64,000 nucleotides of DNA, taken from the NCBI RefSeq assembly GCF_009933255.1, contig NZ_MAEI01000002.1, positions 307,491 to 371,490 on the forward strand. The letters are read 5' to 3'. How positions within the stretch are numbered: the stretch's first letter is position 1; each line of letters begins with the position of its first letter. The notes under the pieces are model-generated. The model was given only the letters and a program-made list of their open reading frames with translations. It was not told the origin of the DNA and did no database searches. This DNA is from Enterococcus diestrammenae (GTDB taxonomy: Bacteria > Bacillota > Bacilli > Lactobacillales > Enterococcaceae). A program made the translations under genes and the position numbers. This document shows positions 32,895 through 42,427 of the stretch, in pieces.

Positions 32895-33572
32895 GTGGAG
32901 ATTACTTTGGAACCGGTTTTTCGGTCAGAATCCTATGCGGTGGTGTCGCAGGAAGTTGCGGTGCCTATCTGTCAGTGTTCTGCTTTGGTGGAGCAGTGCC
33001 AACACTTGGGTGTGGAGGGTTATCGAGTGGAAAACTATCAGGCGGCAGGGTTCTTAAATCGCTATCTACCAATTTCTATTCCCCATGCGCCAATGCTCAT
33101 TTATAAAAAAGATATCCGGATTCCGTTGGTTTTTCGGCGAGATAGTCATGTTCAGATGGTACTAAATGAATCTTGGCGCTTAGAAGCTTATTTTCGCTTA
33201 GTGGATTGGTTTTTAGCGGATGACTTCGAAGCTGAAAAAATAGTTTTCGGCTATTCAGCAGCTTGTTGTCCGTTACGACGCTTTCGTGGTCTCAAAATGA
33301 TTGATAGCGCTTATGTTGCTTTTCGTCTCTCAGAAATTGTTGATGGTGCTAGTTTTGCATTGCAAGAAATGCAAACGGAAGAGGAGTTTATCCAATGGAA
33401 CCAAGAGCGGCACCTAGTTGGTGATCCGCAAATTGGTCGACATAGTAAGATTTTGGATTTGGATAATCCGAAACATTTGCAACAAGTTCAACTAGTATTT
33501 GATATTATTCGCCTAAAATATCCTCATGTAACGTTGTTTCAAAAAGCGTCAATGTTAGATGCAGTTGGTTAA
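32895..33572 (+). CDS. Hypothetical protein
   Basis: The 225-residue soluble protein is not recognised. It has no signal peptide. A CxCxxL-type pair (PICQCSAL) near residue 26 and the CC in YSAACCPLRRFRGLKM near residue 123 are the only cysteines of note. Aromatic and charged residues are common and no repeat is visible. The start GTG 32895 follows GGGGGC. It sits behind a folded leader and its own promoter and is convergent with helD, separated by a bidirectional terminator, so it is a single-gene unit. Function cannot be assigned. Confidence 0.7.
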   Translation: MEITLEPVFRSESYAVVSQEVAVPICQCSALVEQCQHLGVEGYRVENYQAAGFLNRYLPISIPHAPMLIYKKDIRIPLVFRRDSHVQMVLNESWRLEAYFRLVDWFLADDFEAEKIVFGYSAACCPLRRFRGLKMIDSAYVAFRLSEIVDGASFALQEMQTEEEFIQWNQERHLVGDPQIGRHSKILDLDNPKHLQQVQLVFDIIRLKYPHVTLFQKASMLDAVG

Positions 33573-33658
33573 GAAATCAGTTTGACTTTTCTTTCAGCAA
33601 GGCCTCATGTTTGGTATCATTTTTTTAGTATTAAACTATGATTCAATGCTATCAGCAA

Positions 33659-33700
33659 AAAACAAAAACGCGTCCCTCAAAAGTGGACGCGTTTTTGTTG
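33659..33700. terminator. Bidirectional terminator between the unknown gene and helD
   Basis: AACAAAAACGCGTCC pairs perfectly with GGACGCGTTTTTGTT; A- and T-runs on both sides let it work in both directions. Confidence 0.92.
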
Positions 33701-33715
33701 CTTTGGCAGCAGTTG

Positions 33716-36004
33716 CTAGCTGTTGATTGTTTGAAAACGATAAGTTTGCGGATTAGCATCAGCTAAAAGAATACTCTGAGTTGGGTTGGTCAGTAAGATT
33801 AGCTCATGCATCGCCCGCGTACAGATGGTGTAAAGGATTAATCGATCCTGCTCGGTCTCGAAGTTAGTTCCGATGTTCCAGGCGAAAACCCGGTCAAATT
33901 CCAAACCCTTAGCCAAAAAGGCCGGGATGATCATGAGGGGGCGCTTCATAAAGTCATCTTCTGAAACAATCAGCTGAATCGTTTTTTGTTCTTGCGGTGT
34001 GAGGTGGTGATACAGTTCCTCACATTCTTCTTTAGTCTTACAAATGATGGCCGTTCGCCAGTATTTCGCGACTTCTGCATGCTGTTTACTGTAGGTCAAT
34101 AAGGCTTGGAGGTTTTCAGCCTGAGAATTTCCTTGGAGTATTAATGGTAAGTCACCTTTGCGAGCAGTTAACTCCACTTGATCTTCATGGCTAAGAAATT
34201 GATTGGCAAAATCGGTAATTTCTTTGGTAGAACGATAGCTTGTGGTCAATTGATAACGAGTGACTTCGGTGTCAGCAAATAGTTGGGGTAAAGTACCTAC
34301 GATGGTTTCGTTGCCGAAAACTTTTTGATTGAGGTCTCCACATAAGGTAATGCCGGCTTTTGGATATAAATTTCGCAATAAAGCGACTTGTGCCGGCGGA
34401 AAATCTTGCATCTCATCAACAAAGATAAAGCGGGCTTTCAAGGGCACGTCTACCGGATACAGTCCCCGCGTCAACAGGAAGAATAAAACGGCATCTTCTT
34501 GTTGCAGTTGGCGCGCTTTGAGCTGTGTACGTACTTGATCGATGGCCAAGCGCCAGTCTTCTTTGGTCACTTGCGCAGTATCCAAAATTGCTGTTGGAAC
34601 AGTTTGCAAGAAGTGTAAATATTGCTTGGAATAATTGATAAATTGGAATTTTTCGATGGCCCGGTTCAACGGACGGAAATAACGGCGTACGACAGCTTTG
34701 CGAATTTGTGCGCGAATTTTCCGTTCTTTTTCTTCGGTATCTTCCATGTTTGGATGGTCATCAAAATATTCCTGAAGTTTTTCTTCGGTAGCCTCTTTGA
34801 CCCATTGCTTTTTGGCTTCATCTTTTTGTAACCCACCAGCTTTTTTCAGAAGCTTGGTTTGCAATAGTTGCGTACGCTGGTACAAAGGTAGCTGGGGGTT
34901 CGTTTCGCGATACCAATCCCGCATTTGTTTGGCCGTGATAAAGGTGGTCCCGTTGATTTTCAGATCGCGGAACAGGGGCCCTAGTTCGGTGATTTTCTGG
35001 ATATACGTCTGACTATAATCCACTAAAGCCAATCCGCTCTTTAGTCGTTCAGCACGACTTTCAGAACCGGATAAGAAAACTTCCTCTTGTTGTTCTTCTT
35101 TTTCGATGGTAAAAGTCGGTAGGAGTTGCTGCATGAAGGTTCGGAAAGTCCGCGTGGGCACTTCGCTTTCGCCTAAAGAAGGCAAAACCATGGAAATATA
35201 ATCAGAAAAGAGGTGGTTAGGTGAAAAAAGTAAGACTTGGTCATCGTCGAGCCATTTGCGGTGACGATAGAGCAAAAAGGCAATCCGTTGCAAAAGAGCG
35301 GAGGTTTTCCCAGACCCGGCGATTCCTTCAATCAGCATCACTTTGCTGTGGGTGTCACGAATAATTTGATTCTGTGCTTTTTGGATGGTGGAGACGATAT
35401 TTTTCATTTGAGAAGAAGAAGCTTCATCTAAAATCTCCAATAAAAACTCATCGTTTATCACTTCGGATGTATCCACCATCGAGAGGATTTGACCTTCTTG
35501 AATTTTAAACTGGCGCTTTAAAAGGAGGTCCACCTCATACCGATCATGGTCAGTTTCGTAAAAGGTTGGGCCTAATTCCCCCTCATAGTATAAATTGGCA
35601 ATCGGTGCTCGCCAATCGATGACGATGGTATTTTCATCTTGATCTCGCAACGAGGCAATCCCTAAATACAAAGTTTCCGGGGCTTCTTGGGCTTCAGTGA
35701 AATCAATACGAGCAAAGTAAGGGTTGCCAGACATCGTCGCTAAAGTTTTCAGTCGTTTTTCAGTGGCTTCAGCGGAATGGTATTTCATTAGTAATTCTTC
35801 TTCATATTGGCGGTATTCTAAAACTGATTCATAAAAGGCTTCCTCGTCACCACCACGGATTCGCCGCTCACCGATCCCTTGTAACTGTTCTTGGACTTGT
35901 CCTGACAATGCTTGTTGCTGGGTTTGTAGGAGCTTTTCTTCAGTTTGAATGAGTTGAATAGTTGCGTTTGTGTGTTGTTGTTCTTTGGTTCGTTCTAAGT
36001 TCAT
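33716..36004 (-). CDS. helD: RNA polymerase recycling motor protein HelD
   Basis: HelD is a UvrD/PcrA-related ATPase that releases stalled RNA polymerase from DNA. The 762-residue protein begins with a long charged coiled-coil arm (residues 1-90), then VIDWRAPIANLYYEG, typical of HelD, Walker A GIAGSGKT at 227-234, and Walker B FVDEMQD. Helicase motifs QLTTSYRST and GLEFDRVFAWN follow. The coiled-coil arm and the WRAP block argue for HelD rather than PcrA or UvrD. AAAGGAG is 13 bases from ATG 36004, rather far. A minus-strand promoter is at 36085-36113. Confidence 0.92.
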   Translation of the reverse strand: MNLERTKEQQHTNATIQLIQTEEKLLQTQQQALSGQVQEQLQGIGERRIRGGDEEAFYESVLEYRQYEEELLMKYHSAEATEKRLKTLATMSGNPYFARIDFTEAQEAPETLYLGIASLRDQDENTIVIDWRAPIANLYYEGELGPTFYETDHDRYEVDLLLKRQFKIQEGQILSMVDTSEVINDEFLLEILDEASSSQMKNIVSTIQKAQNQIIRDTHSKVMLIEGIAGSGKTSALLQRIAFLLYRHRKWLDDDQVLLFSPNHLFSDYISMVLPSLGESEVPTRTFRTFMQQLLPTFTIEKEEQQEEVFLSGSESRAERLKSGLALVDYSQTYIQKITELGPLFRDLKINGTTFITAKQMRDWYRETNPQLPLYQRTQLLQTKLLKKAGGLQKDEAKKQWVKEATEEKLQEYFDDHPNMEDTEEKERKIRAQIRKAVVRRYFRPLNRAIEKFQFINYSKQYLHFLQTVPTAILDTAQVTKEDWRLAIDQVRTQLKARQLQQEDAVLFFLLTRGLYPVDVPLKARFIFVDEMQDFPPAQVALLRNLYPKAGITLCGDLNQKVFGNETIVGTLPQLFADTEVTRYQLTTSYRSTKEITDFANQFLSHEDQVELTARKGDLPLILQGNSQAENLQALLTYSKQHAEVAKYWRTAIICKTKEECEELYHHLTPQEQKTIQLIVSEDDFMKRPLMIIPAFLAKGLEFDRVFAWNIGTNFETEQDRLILYTICTRAMHELILLTNPTQSILLADANPQTYRFQTINS

Positions 36005-36084
36005 TGTTAAGTGTAAACTCCTTTAATCAGCTTACGTCGCGAAAAAGCTATTTTTTGTCAACGCAGTGGAAAATACGTCTTAAA

Positions 36085-36113
36085 AGTATAGCACAAAAAA
36101 GCAGGACTGCGAA
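36085..36113 (-). promoter_or_regulatory. Promoter of helD
   Basis: On the minus strand TTCGCA, 17 bases and TATACT. Confidence 0.6.
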
Positions 36114-36202
36114 GCTATCTAGCCAATTGATATGATATACTTTAGAAAAAACAAGACCAGATTTCACTGGTGTTGAAGATTAACAACTGATGGAGGTAGA
36201 AA

Positions 36203-37081
36203 ATGCGTAGTGAAGCGGAAATGATGCGTTTGATTCTAAGTGTAGCTGAAAATTTACCGCAAGTGGATGCGGTCGCTCTGGAAGGTTCACGCATGAATCA
36301 ACAGGCGCCCCTGGATATTTTTCAGGATTTTGATGTCGTTTATCTCGTAAATGACAAGGAAGCACTTTTAGCCGAGCGAAGTTGGCTGCAGGCATTTGGT
36401 CCCGTTTTGATCCAACAGACCCCTGAAGAGTCAGAGTTGTTTCCGGCAACTTTGGGGGAACGCTTTACTTTTTTGATGCTTTTTGAAGACGGCAATCGCA
36501 TTGATTTGACCTTGTGTCCATATTCAGAGTTGCCTGTTTTGTTGGAGGACGATCCCTTTATCAAAGTGCTATGGGATCCAAAAGAGGTTATGCCACAGTT
36601 TCCCGCGCCTAGCGATGCAAAATTTTGGTTGCAAAAACCTACTCAAGGAGTCTTTGAGGATTGTTGCAATGAGTTTTGGTGGGTGACGACTTATGTAGTA
36701 AAAGGGTTGTGTCGTCAAGAATTAATGTATGCTACCGATCATTTGTATACGATTTGTCAAGAAGAGTTGCTACGTATGCTTAGCTGGCAAGTCGGACTGA
36801 CTACTGGCTGGAACCAAAGCCTAGGGAAAAACTACAAATACTTAACTAAGCAGTTAGATGAAGAGACGAACCGGCAATTATTTGCGATGCGGAATTTTAC
36901 GAGCTATGAAAATATTTGGCAATCCTTGGTTTTGACCCAAAAGCTATTTGATAAGGTTGCCCGCAACAATGCCGCCAAATTGGGCTATCAGTATGACGAT
37001 CAAACTGTCGCAAAAGTCTTAGCATACACGCATAAATGGTATAATAACCAAGAAAGCATTCAACGGGGAGCATCAGAGTAG
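36203..37081 (+). CDS. ANT(6)-type nucleotidyltransferase (aminoglycoside 6-adenylyltransferase family)
   Basis: The 292-residue protein has the nucleotidyltransferase core: GSR at residues 28-30, Asp42 and Asp44 (QDFDVVYLV), and Asp101 (NRIDLTL). This and the overall length match the ANT(6)/AadE family that adenylates streptomycin. Base composition matches the neighbours and there are no mobile elements nearby, so it looks like a chromosomal relative rather than a recently acquired gene. Whether it confers resistance cannot be told from sequence. TGGAGG precedes ATG 36203. Confidence 0.85.
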   Translation: MRSEAEMMRLILSVAENLPQVDAVALEGSRMNQQAPLDIFQDFDVVYLVNDKEALLAERSWLQAFGPVLIQQTPEESELFPATLGERFTFLMLFEDGNRIDLTLCPYSELPVLLEDDPFIKVLWDPKEVMPQFPAPSDAKFWLQKPTQGVFEDCCNEFWWVTTYVVKGLCRQELMYATDHLYTICQEELLRMLSWQVGLTTGWNQSLGKNYKYLTKQLDEETNRQLFAMRNFTSYENIWQSLVLTQKLFDKVARNNAAKLGYQYDDQTVAKVLAYTHKWYNNQESIQRGASE

Positions 37082-37127
37082 TTCGTGATTGTCAATAATT
37101 AGTTTTAATCAGGAAGGAGGAATCGTT

Positions 37128-37307
37128 ATGCCTTTTATCCATGTGGAGTTGGTAGCTGGCCGCAGCCAAGAATCTTTGACAAAAATGATGGAAGAGATTA
37201 CTGAAGCTGTCCATAAAAATACCGGTGCACCAAAAGAACATATCCATGTCATCATCAATGAAATGCAGCCAGGAACTTATGCAGTTGATGGAAAATGGAA
37301 AGCTTAA
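37128..37307 (+). CDS. 4-oxalocrotonate tautomerase family protein
   Basis: The 59-residue protein starts [13 protein letters not shown]; the Pro after the initiator Met is the catalytic base of tautomerases (Pro1). The family is small, hexameric and cytoplasmic. ATG 37128 has AAGGAGG 7 bases upstream; the frame upstream to 37089 is ignored because it would bury Pro1. The natural substrate is unknown. It follows the ANT(6)-like gene by about 45 bases and may share its transcript. Confidence 0.88.
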   Translation: MPFIHVELVAGRSQESLTKMMEEITEAVHKNTGAPKEHIHVIINEMQPGTYAVDGKWKA

Positions 37308-37355
37308 ACCTTGATGAAGAGCCTTTTGAAATCTGTAAGATTACCTCAAAAATAA

Positions 37356-37398
37356 TTGCAAGGAAAATCTTCATAGATTTTCCTTGCAAATTTTTTTT
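37356..37398 (+). terminator. Terminator after the tautomerase gene
   Basis: TTGCAAGGAAAATCT pairs with AGATTTTCCTTGCAA, followed by eight T residues. Confidence 0.93.
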
Positions 37399-37424
37399 AT
37401 CAGTGTTTAAATGTAAGCATACTT

Positions 37425-37667
37425 GATCGATGAAAAAACCAACTGAACCTGAGAGTCTTTTTCAAGAGAGGGGCGCCTTGGCTGCAAGCGACCTAAAAGA
37501 AAACCGGGGGATGACCACTTTTTCAGACTTCTGTCAAATGCAGAAGCGGCTGGCACCGTTATCGCAAAGAGGAATACCTGTCCCAATCGGGTATTTGAAT
37601 TTAGGTGGAACCACGTAATGACGTCCTAGTATTTTTGAGCGTAAGGCTTGAAAATGCTAGGACTTTT
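37425..37667 (+). promoter_or_regulatory. T-box leader of thrS
   Basis: The conserved T-box AGGTGGAACCACG is at 37603-37615, followed by the terminator CCTAGTATTTT...AAAATGCTAGG and T-run (37624-37667). The upstream part holds the GGCTGCAAGCG distal loop typical of stem I. Threonyl-tRNA control is inferred from the downstream gene; the specifier codon was not assigned with confidence. A short open frame at 37430-37618 within it is non-coding leader. Confidence 0.9.
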
Positions 37668-37763
37668 TGTTTTAGTGAAGCCACCTAGGATGTTTAGGAT
37701 GCTGCCGCTGGAGTTGTTTTAAGCAGAAGTTATGATTATGGATGAATTAGAGGAGGAGTTTAT

Positions 37764-39704
37764 ATGGTAATTAAGATTACATTTCCCGATGGCGCTGTGA
37801 AGGAATTTGAGGCTGGTGTAACGACTAAAGACATCGCCGCTAGTATTTCCAACAGCCTTGCAAAAAAAGCCCTTGCTGGTAAGTTCAATGGCGAGTTAGT
37901 CGATTTAACAAGAGGTCTTGAAGCAGATGGTGCGCTAGAAATCATCACTCCTGATTCTGAAGAAGCATTGGCTATTTTACGTCATTCTGCTGCTCATTTG
38001 ATGGCACAAGCTGCTCGCCGCCAGTTTCCAAACATCCACTTCGGTGTCGGCCCAGCAATTGATTCTGGTTTTTATTATGATACTGACAATGGCGAACACC
38101 CAATCACAGCGGAAGATTTACCGGCAATCGAAACTGAAATGATGAAAATCGTCAAAGAAAACTTGCCAATCGAGCGTCATATCTTAACTCGTGAGGAAGC
38201 GTTGGAATTATTTGCCGGGGATCCTTACAAAGAAGAATTGATTAGTGAGATGCCGGAAGATGAAGTGATTACAGCTTATCGTCAAGGGGAATTTGTCGAT
38301 CTCTGCCGCGGGCCTCACGTACCTTCAACAGGTCGGATTCAAGTCTTCCATTTGTTGTCAGTGGCGGGGGCATACTGGCGTGGCGATTCCAACAATCATA
38401 TGATGCAACGGGTTTACGGGACAGCTTTCTTTGATAAAAAAGCTTTGAAAGAATTTATCCGTATGCGAGAAGAAGCCAAAGAAAGAGATCATCGGAAACT
38501 CGGAAAAGAACTAGACTTGTTTATGGTATCTCCTGAAGTAGGTTCTGGCTTACCTTTCTGGTTACCAAAGGGAGCGACTATTCGGCGGATTATTGAACGC
38601 TACATTGTGGACAAAGAAATTAGTCTCGGTTACCAGCACGTGTATACACCAATTATGGCAGATGTTAATTTATACAAAACTTCTGGTCACTGGGATCATT
38701 ACCATGATGACATGTTCCCGCCAATGGATATGGGGGATGGAGAAATGTTGGTTTTGCGACCAATGAACTGTCCTCACCACATGATGGTTTATAAAAACCA
38801 TATCCACTCTTATCGTGAACTGCCAATCCGCATTGCAGAATTAGGTATGATGCACCGTTATGAAAAATCTGGTGCTTTGAGCGGCTTGCAACGGGTTCGG
38901 GAAATGACGTTAAACGATGGACATACCTTTGTGCGTCCAGATCAGATCAAAGATGAATTCAAACGTACGTTGGATTTGATGACTTCCGTCTATGCTGATT
39001 TCAACGTTACTGATTACCGTTTCCGCCTAAGCTATCGTGATCCGAATAACACTGATAAATACTTCGACGATGATGCCATGTGGGAAAATGCGCAAACCAT
39101 GTTGAAAGCCGCTATGGATGAATTAGGGTTGGATTATTTCGAAGCAGAAGGGGAAGCCGCGTTTTATGGACCAAAACTTGATGTCCAAGTAAAAACAGCT
39201 CTAGGAATGGAAGAAACGTTGTCAACGATTCAATTGGATTTCTTATTGCCAGAGCGTTTCGATTTGACTTATGTGGGTGAAGATGGCGAAAATACTCACC
39301 GTCCAGTAGTTATCCACCGAGGAATCGTTTCAACGATGGAACGTTTTGTCGCTTATTTGACTGAAGTGTACAAAGGTGCATTCCCAACTTGGTTGTCACC
39401 AGTTCAAGCGACCATCATCCCAGTTTCTGTCGATGCTCATAGTGATTATGCTTATGAGCTGAAAGAGCGCATGCAAGTCTTGGGTCTACGGGTGGAAGTG
39501 GACGATCGCAATGAAAAAATGGGGTACAAGATTCGCGGTTCCCAAACACAAAAAATCCCTTATCAAATTGTTATCGGGGATCAAGAAATGCAAGATGCGA
39601 CGGTAAATATCCGTAAATACGGTAGCAAGGAAACCGAAGTAATGCCTGCCAATCTCTTTATCGAATCTTTGGCAGCCGAAGTGAAAAACTATAGTCGGGT
39701 TTAA
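37764..39704 (+). CDS. thrS: Threonyl-tRNA synthetase
   Basis: ThrS charges tRNA-Thr. The 646-residue class II synthetase has an N-terminal TGS domain (1-60), the editing domain with [11 protein letters not shown] near residue 75, the catalytic domain with [10 protein letters not shown] and [15 protein letters not shown] (about residues 335-370), and a C-terminal anticodon-binding domain (residues 545-646). AGGAGG lies before ATG 37764. Expression should rise when uncharged tRNA-Thr binds the T-box upstream. Confidence 0.97.
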   Translation: MVIKITFPDGAVKEFEAGVTTKDIAASISNSLAKKALAGKFNGELVDLTRGLEADGALEIITPDSEEALAILRHSAAHLMAQAARRQFPNIHFGVGPAIDSGFYYDTDNGEHPITAEDLPAIETEMMKIVKENLPIERHILTREEALELFAGDPYKEELISEMPEDEVITAYRQGEFVDLCRGPHVPSTGRIQVFHLLSVAGAYWRGDSNNHMMQRVYGTAFFDKKALKEFIRMREEAKERDHRKLGKELDLFMVSPEVGSGLPFWLPKGATIRRIIERYIVDKEISLGYQHVYTPIMADVNLYKTSGHWDHYHDDMFPPMDMGDGEMLVLRPMNCPHHMMVYKNHIHSYRELPIRIAELGMMHRYEKSGALSGLQRVREMTLNDGHTFVRPDQIKDEFKRTLDLMTSVYADFNVTDYRFRLSYRDPNNTDKYFDDDAMWENAQTMLKAAMDELGLDYFEAEGEAAFYGPKLDVQVKTALGMEETLSTIQLDFLLPERFDLTYVGEDGENTHRPVVIHRGIVSTMERFVAYLTEVYKGAFPTWLSPVQATIIPVSVDAHSDYAYELKERMQVLGLRVEVDDRNEKMGYKIRGSQTQKIPYQIVIGDQEMQDATVNIRKYGSKETEVMPANLFIESLAAEVKNYSRV

Positions 39705-39754
39705 CAGTTAAAAGAAAAACAGGAACTTTTGACTGGTTATTTGTAACATAATCG

Positions 39755-39803
39755 AGGTTCTCGGTGCCGTTGTAAGACGAAACCGAGAACCTTAAGTTGT
39801 TTT
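39755..39803 (+). terminator. Probable terminator after thrS
   Basis: AGGTTCTCGGT pairs with ACCGAGAACCT; the T-tract (TTAAGTTGTTTT) is interrupted, so efficiency is uncertain. Confidence 0.6.
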
Positions 39804-39823
39804 GTAGACTAAGGGATTATCAG

Positions 39824-39943
39824 TTTTAATCTATGTAAATTCCTGTTTTATCAAGGGTTATAGAGAGTTTCATGCTGGTTTTCGATGGTGCAAAAAAGGT
39901 GTAATTTAGCTCCTTAGAAATTGGATTGACTGTAGCTAGACCG
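39824..39943 (+). repeat. Intergenic repeat, subgroup 2, copy D
   Basis: It aligns over about 120 bases with copy C at 25540-25660. Its last 45 bases (from AATTTAGCTCC) also resemble 53890-53935. The sequence just after it (GAAAATAATATGCTATGAAG, AAAGGAAATAAAT) resembles 930-975 downstream of copy A. The rest of 39950-40210 shows no gene. Confidence 0.7.
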
Positions 39944-40214
39944 GAAAATAATATGCTATGAAGCAAAGGAAATAAATTGTTTATCAAGAAAACATGTGTT
40001 GCCATCGATAATTACCCTCCATGTATTCTTCAAGTTAAGCTGATTGTAACACCGTATGGGAGTTTGTTTGTGTCCAATGAGTATGGTAGGTTACTTCATT
40101 TGAATAAGTCTTTAGACGGATTTCTTTTTCTCTCAAGAAGTGTAGGATAGGTAAATAAAAGGATTTAAAAAAACGAAAAAATTTCATTTACAAGTAAAAC
40201 TCAATAAACAAAAC

Positions 40215-40242
40215 TTGCACTTTTAAGGGGTTTTGATAAAAT
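40215..40242 (+). promoter_or_regulatory. Promoter of the MaoC-like gene
   Basis: TTGCAC, a 16-base spacer and TAAAAT. Confidence 0.7.
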
Positions 40243-40284
40243 TGAGTTAGTTTTATATGACATCTATTTTCGGAGGAATATGTT

Positions 40285-40746
40285 TTGCAGATAAATCGAA
40301 GCAAAAAAATTGGCAAGACCATCGATGAAATTGCGGAAGGAGACTCGCTATCCTTAACGGAATCCATTGAAGACAGTCAGCTGTTAATCTATTTAGGACT
40401 GACAAATGATGCGAATCCGTTGTATATCCAGCATGAGTACGCCCAAGAAACCGAGTACCAACGACCAATTGTGCCTTCAGTGATGTTGATGGGGATTATC
40501 ACTTCGGCCATCAGTAAGCATCTACCGGGTCCGGGTTCCCATGTGGTGAATTTCTCAGTAAACTTCATCGAGGCGGTTTATCATTATGAAACATTGACTT
40601 TTGAGTTTGAAGTGATTAAGGTGGATAAAATGAAAGATGTGGTGACAATTTCGGTAGTAGCCGTAAACGCCGAAGAAAGCCGCGTGTTAGACGCCGTGGT
40701 GATGGTGCAACCACCATCAAAGAAAGAGAGTGATGAAATTGGATAA
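40285..40746 (+). CDS. MaoC-like hot-dog fold dehydratase
   Basis: The 153-residue protein fits MaoC-type (R)-specific enoyl-CoA hydratases: the hydratase core NDANPLYIQHEYA (residues 46-58, with the catalytic Asp/His spacing) and the PIVPSVMLMGIITSAI helix. Translation starts at TTG 40285 with GGAGGA 7 bases upstream; the closer ATG at 40280 leads to an immediate stop. It overlaps the start of the BI-1 gene. Whether it acts on fatty acyl-CoA here is unknown. Confidence 0.85.
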   Translation: MQINRSKKIGKTIDEIAEGDSLSLTESIEDSQLLIYLGLTNDANPLYIQHEYAQETEYQRPIVPSVMLMGIITSAISKHLPGPGSHVVNFSVNFIEAVYHYETLTFEFEVIKVDKMKDVVTISVVAVNAEESRVLDAVVMVQPPSKKESDEIG

Positions 40747-41458
40747 CATGAACAACCAATCTCCTAACCGTTTCCAAGCGACAGGGGTAAACATCGCAGC
40801 GTTGAATAAATTTTACGCTAAGGTTTACGGTATTTTCGCTGCAGGTTTGGGTTTAAGTGCATTGACTGCTTATCTGGGGGCCAATGTTTTCAAATATCAA
40901 GTACTGAATTTTATTGATCGTTTTCCCCTTGGTTTTTGGGGCTTATGGATCATCCAACTGATTTTAGTCGTGGTGATGAGTCGAAAAGCTAGCAAAAATC
41001 CCGCTTTAACGATGGCCGGCTTCCTCGTTTATTCGCTGTTGACAGGTGTGACTTTGACTGTGACGTTGATGGTTTATAGTCAAGCGACGGTGGTTCAAGC
41101 ATTTGTTACTGCTATGGTTACGTTTGCCGGGGCTGCAGCGGTGGGGATGTTTATCAAAAAGGATTTGAGTATTTTCGGACGTATCGGGATTATTCTAGTC
41201 TGGGGCTTGATTATTACCATGGTGCTAAACGCATTTGTCTTCCATAGTACTGGATTAGATTTAGTGTTAGCCATCATCGGTGTAGTGGTCTTCACTGGCT
41301 TGACAGCTTATGACAACCAGATGATTCGTAAATATTACTTCCAATTCCAAAATCAAGAAAATACCGGGATTGCCGCTTTCTGTGCGTTGCAATTGTACTT
41401 GGATTTTATCAATATTTTCTTATATTTGTTACGAATCTTCGGTTACGACGACAATTAA
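40733..41458 (+). CDS. Bax inhibitor-1/YccA family membrane protein
   Basis: The 241-residue integral membrane protein has seven hydrophobic segments and the C-terminal TAYDNQMIRKYYF and ALQLYLDFINIFLYLLRIFG blocks of the BI-1 family. Bacterial members behave as pH-sensitive calcium leak channels; the role in this organism is unknown. ATG 40733 follows AAAGAGAG; ATG 40748 is an alternative. It overlaps the MaoC-like gene by 14 bases, so they form a small operon. Confidence 0.9.
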   Translation: MKLDNMNNQSPNRFQATGVNIAALNKFYAKVYGIFAAGLGLSALTAYLGANVFKYQVLNFIDRFPLGFWGLWIIQLILVVVMSRKASKNPALTMAGFLVYSLLTGVTLTVTLMVYSQATVVQAFVTAMVTFAGAAAVGMFIKKDLSIFGRIGIILVWGLIITMVLNAFVFHSTGLDLVLAIIGVVVFTGLTAYDNQMIRKYYFQFQNQENTGIAAFCALQLYLDFINIFLYLLRIFGYDDN

Positions 41459-41475
41459 ACAAGAATCAAGTAATG

Positions 41476-41517
41476 ATCAAAAAGCTATTTCCCCAGTGGG
41501 TGAAATAGCTTTTTGAT
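41476..41517 (+). terminator. Terminator after the BI-1 gene
   Basis: ATCAAAAAGCTATTTC pairs perfectly with GAAATAGCTTTTTGAT. Confidence 0.8.
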
Positions 41518-41534
41518 ATTAAGGAGGAATTAGG

Positions 41535-42233
41535 ATGGAAACGCTGTTTATTTTTGATGATGGAGCATCCTCAACTTTTTTTCTTTATGATTTAAATGAC
41601 GGTAACAATCGCCTAATCCATTTTGCCCCAATCATCCCTATCAAACAATTTACTTTAGGACAGCTTTTTGTCCGTGAAACGCCAGAAAGATTTATGGAGA
41701 TTGTCAGCATAGCTTTTGGCCGTTCTGTATCAAAGTATTTGATTGTGACGAAAAGTGAAGGCTTGGCTGCTGTTCGTGAAGCCGGTCTTAATCAATCAGG
41801 GCATTTTCTGGTGGAAAATCCCAGCGCGTTTACGGCAGTCAAAAATGGCAAGCACTACCCCGCAGGCCCGCTGTCATTGAACCAAAAGGAGATTGAGGCT
41901 TATATTAGCTGGCAAATCGATGACGATGGTGATTTTGGTGTCTTTACTAGGCAAGAAGATGTAATTCGTTTGCTGAAGAAAAAATTGTTAAAACCAAAAC
42001 TTTCTACCATTACTAAAAATATCGGGACTGTCAATACCCATACCCGCACCAATTTGGGGATGCGAGATATGTTGAAATTGGGCAGTGGCTACTTGGCCAA
42101 AGGGGATGCCCGCGTGTTAAAAACGACGGTTCCATCAAAGGGTAGTTATCAGCTAAGTGGAACTTTTCCTTATCAATTAGGGCAGATTGATTGGGAGAAA
42201 AATGAGATCCAGTTGCGCAAAGAATTACGTTAG
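41535..42233 (+). CDS. LCP-domain-like protein without membrane anchor
   Basis: The 232-residue protein resembles the LytR-CpsA-Psr fold in order: the SIAFGRSVSKYLIV strand, ENPSAFTAVKNGKHYPAGPLSLN (as in the glycan-transferase loop), then EAYISWQIDDDGDFGVFTRQEDVIRLLKKKLL (cf. the R-RQ-V block). Key arginines that hold the lipid pyrophosphate in true LCP enzymes are not evident and there is no signal or membrane segment. GGAGG lies 7 bases before ATG 41535. I infer a cytoplasmic, probably non-catalytic relative; an unrelated protein is possible. Confidence 0.5.
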   Translation: METLFIFDDGASSTFFLYDLNDGNNRLIHFAPIIPIKQFTLGQLFVRETPERFMEIVSIAFGRSVSKYLIVTKSEGLAAVREAGLNQSGHFLVENPSAFTAVKNGKHYPAGPLSLNQKEIEAYISWQIDDDGDFGVFTRQEDVIRLLKKKLLKPKLSTITKNIGTVNTHTRTNLGMRDMLKLGSGYLAKGDARVLKTTVPSKGSYQLSGTFPYQLGQIDWEKNEIQLRKELR

Positions 42234-42427
42234 TCTAAAGCAAGCATTCTTTGCAAGAGTCTCGCAATTGAAGTACTTGCTATCCCTAAGCGGTGAAACC
42301 ACGAATAAAAAAGTCCTTTTCAATGTTTTCATAGCTGTTTTTTGTTAGAATAAAGAAGGATTGCTACTGAAAAAGCAAGGGGATAGCTGAATTTTGTTAC
42401 TATCCAATAATTTAAAGGGGTAAACTT

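Noticed and set aside
37430..37618. 62-codon open frame upstream of thrS
   Set aside because: It lies inside the T-box leader and includes the T-box sequence; no credible ribosome binding site.
42283..42300. GGTGAAACCACG before polA resembles a T-box
   Set aside because: No stem I, no terminator pairing, and polA is not an aminoacylation gene; the match is short and degenerate.
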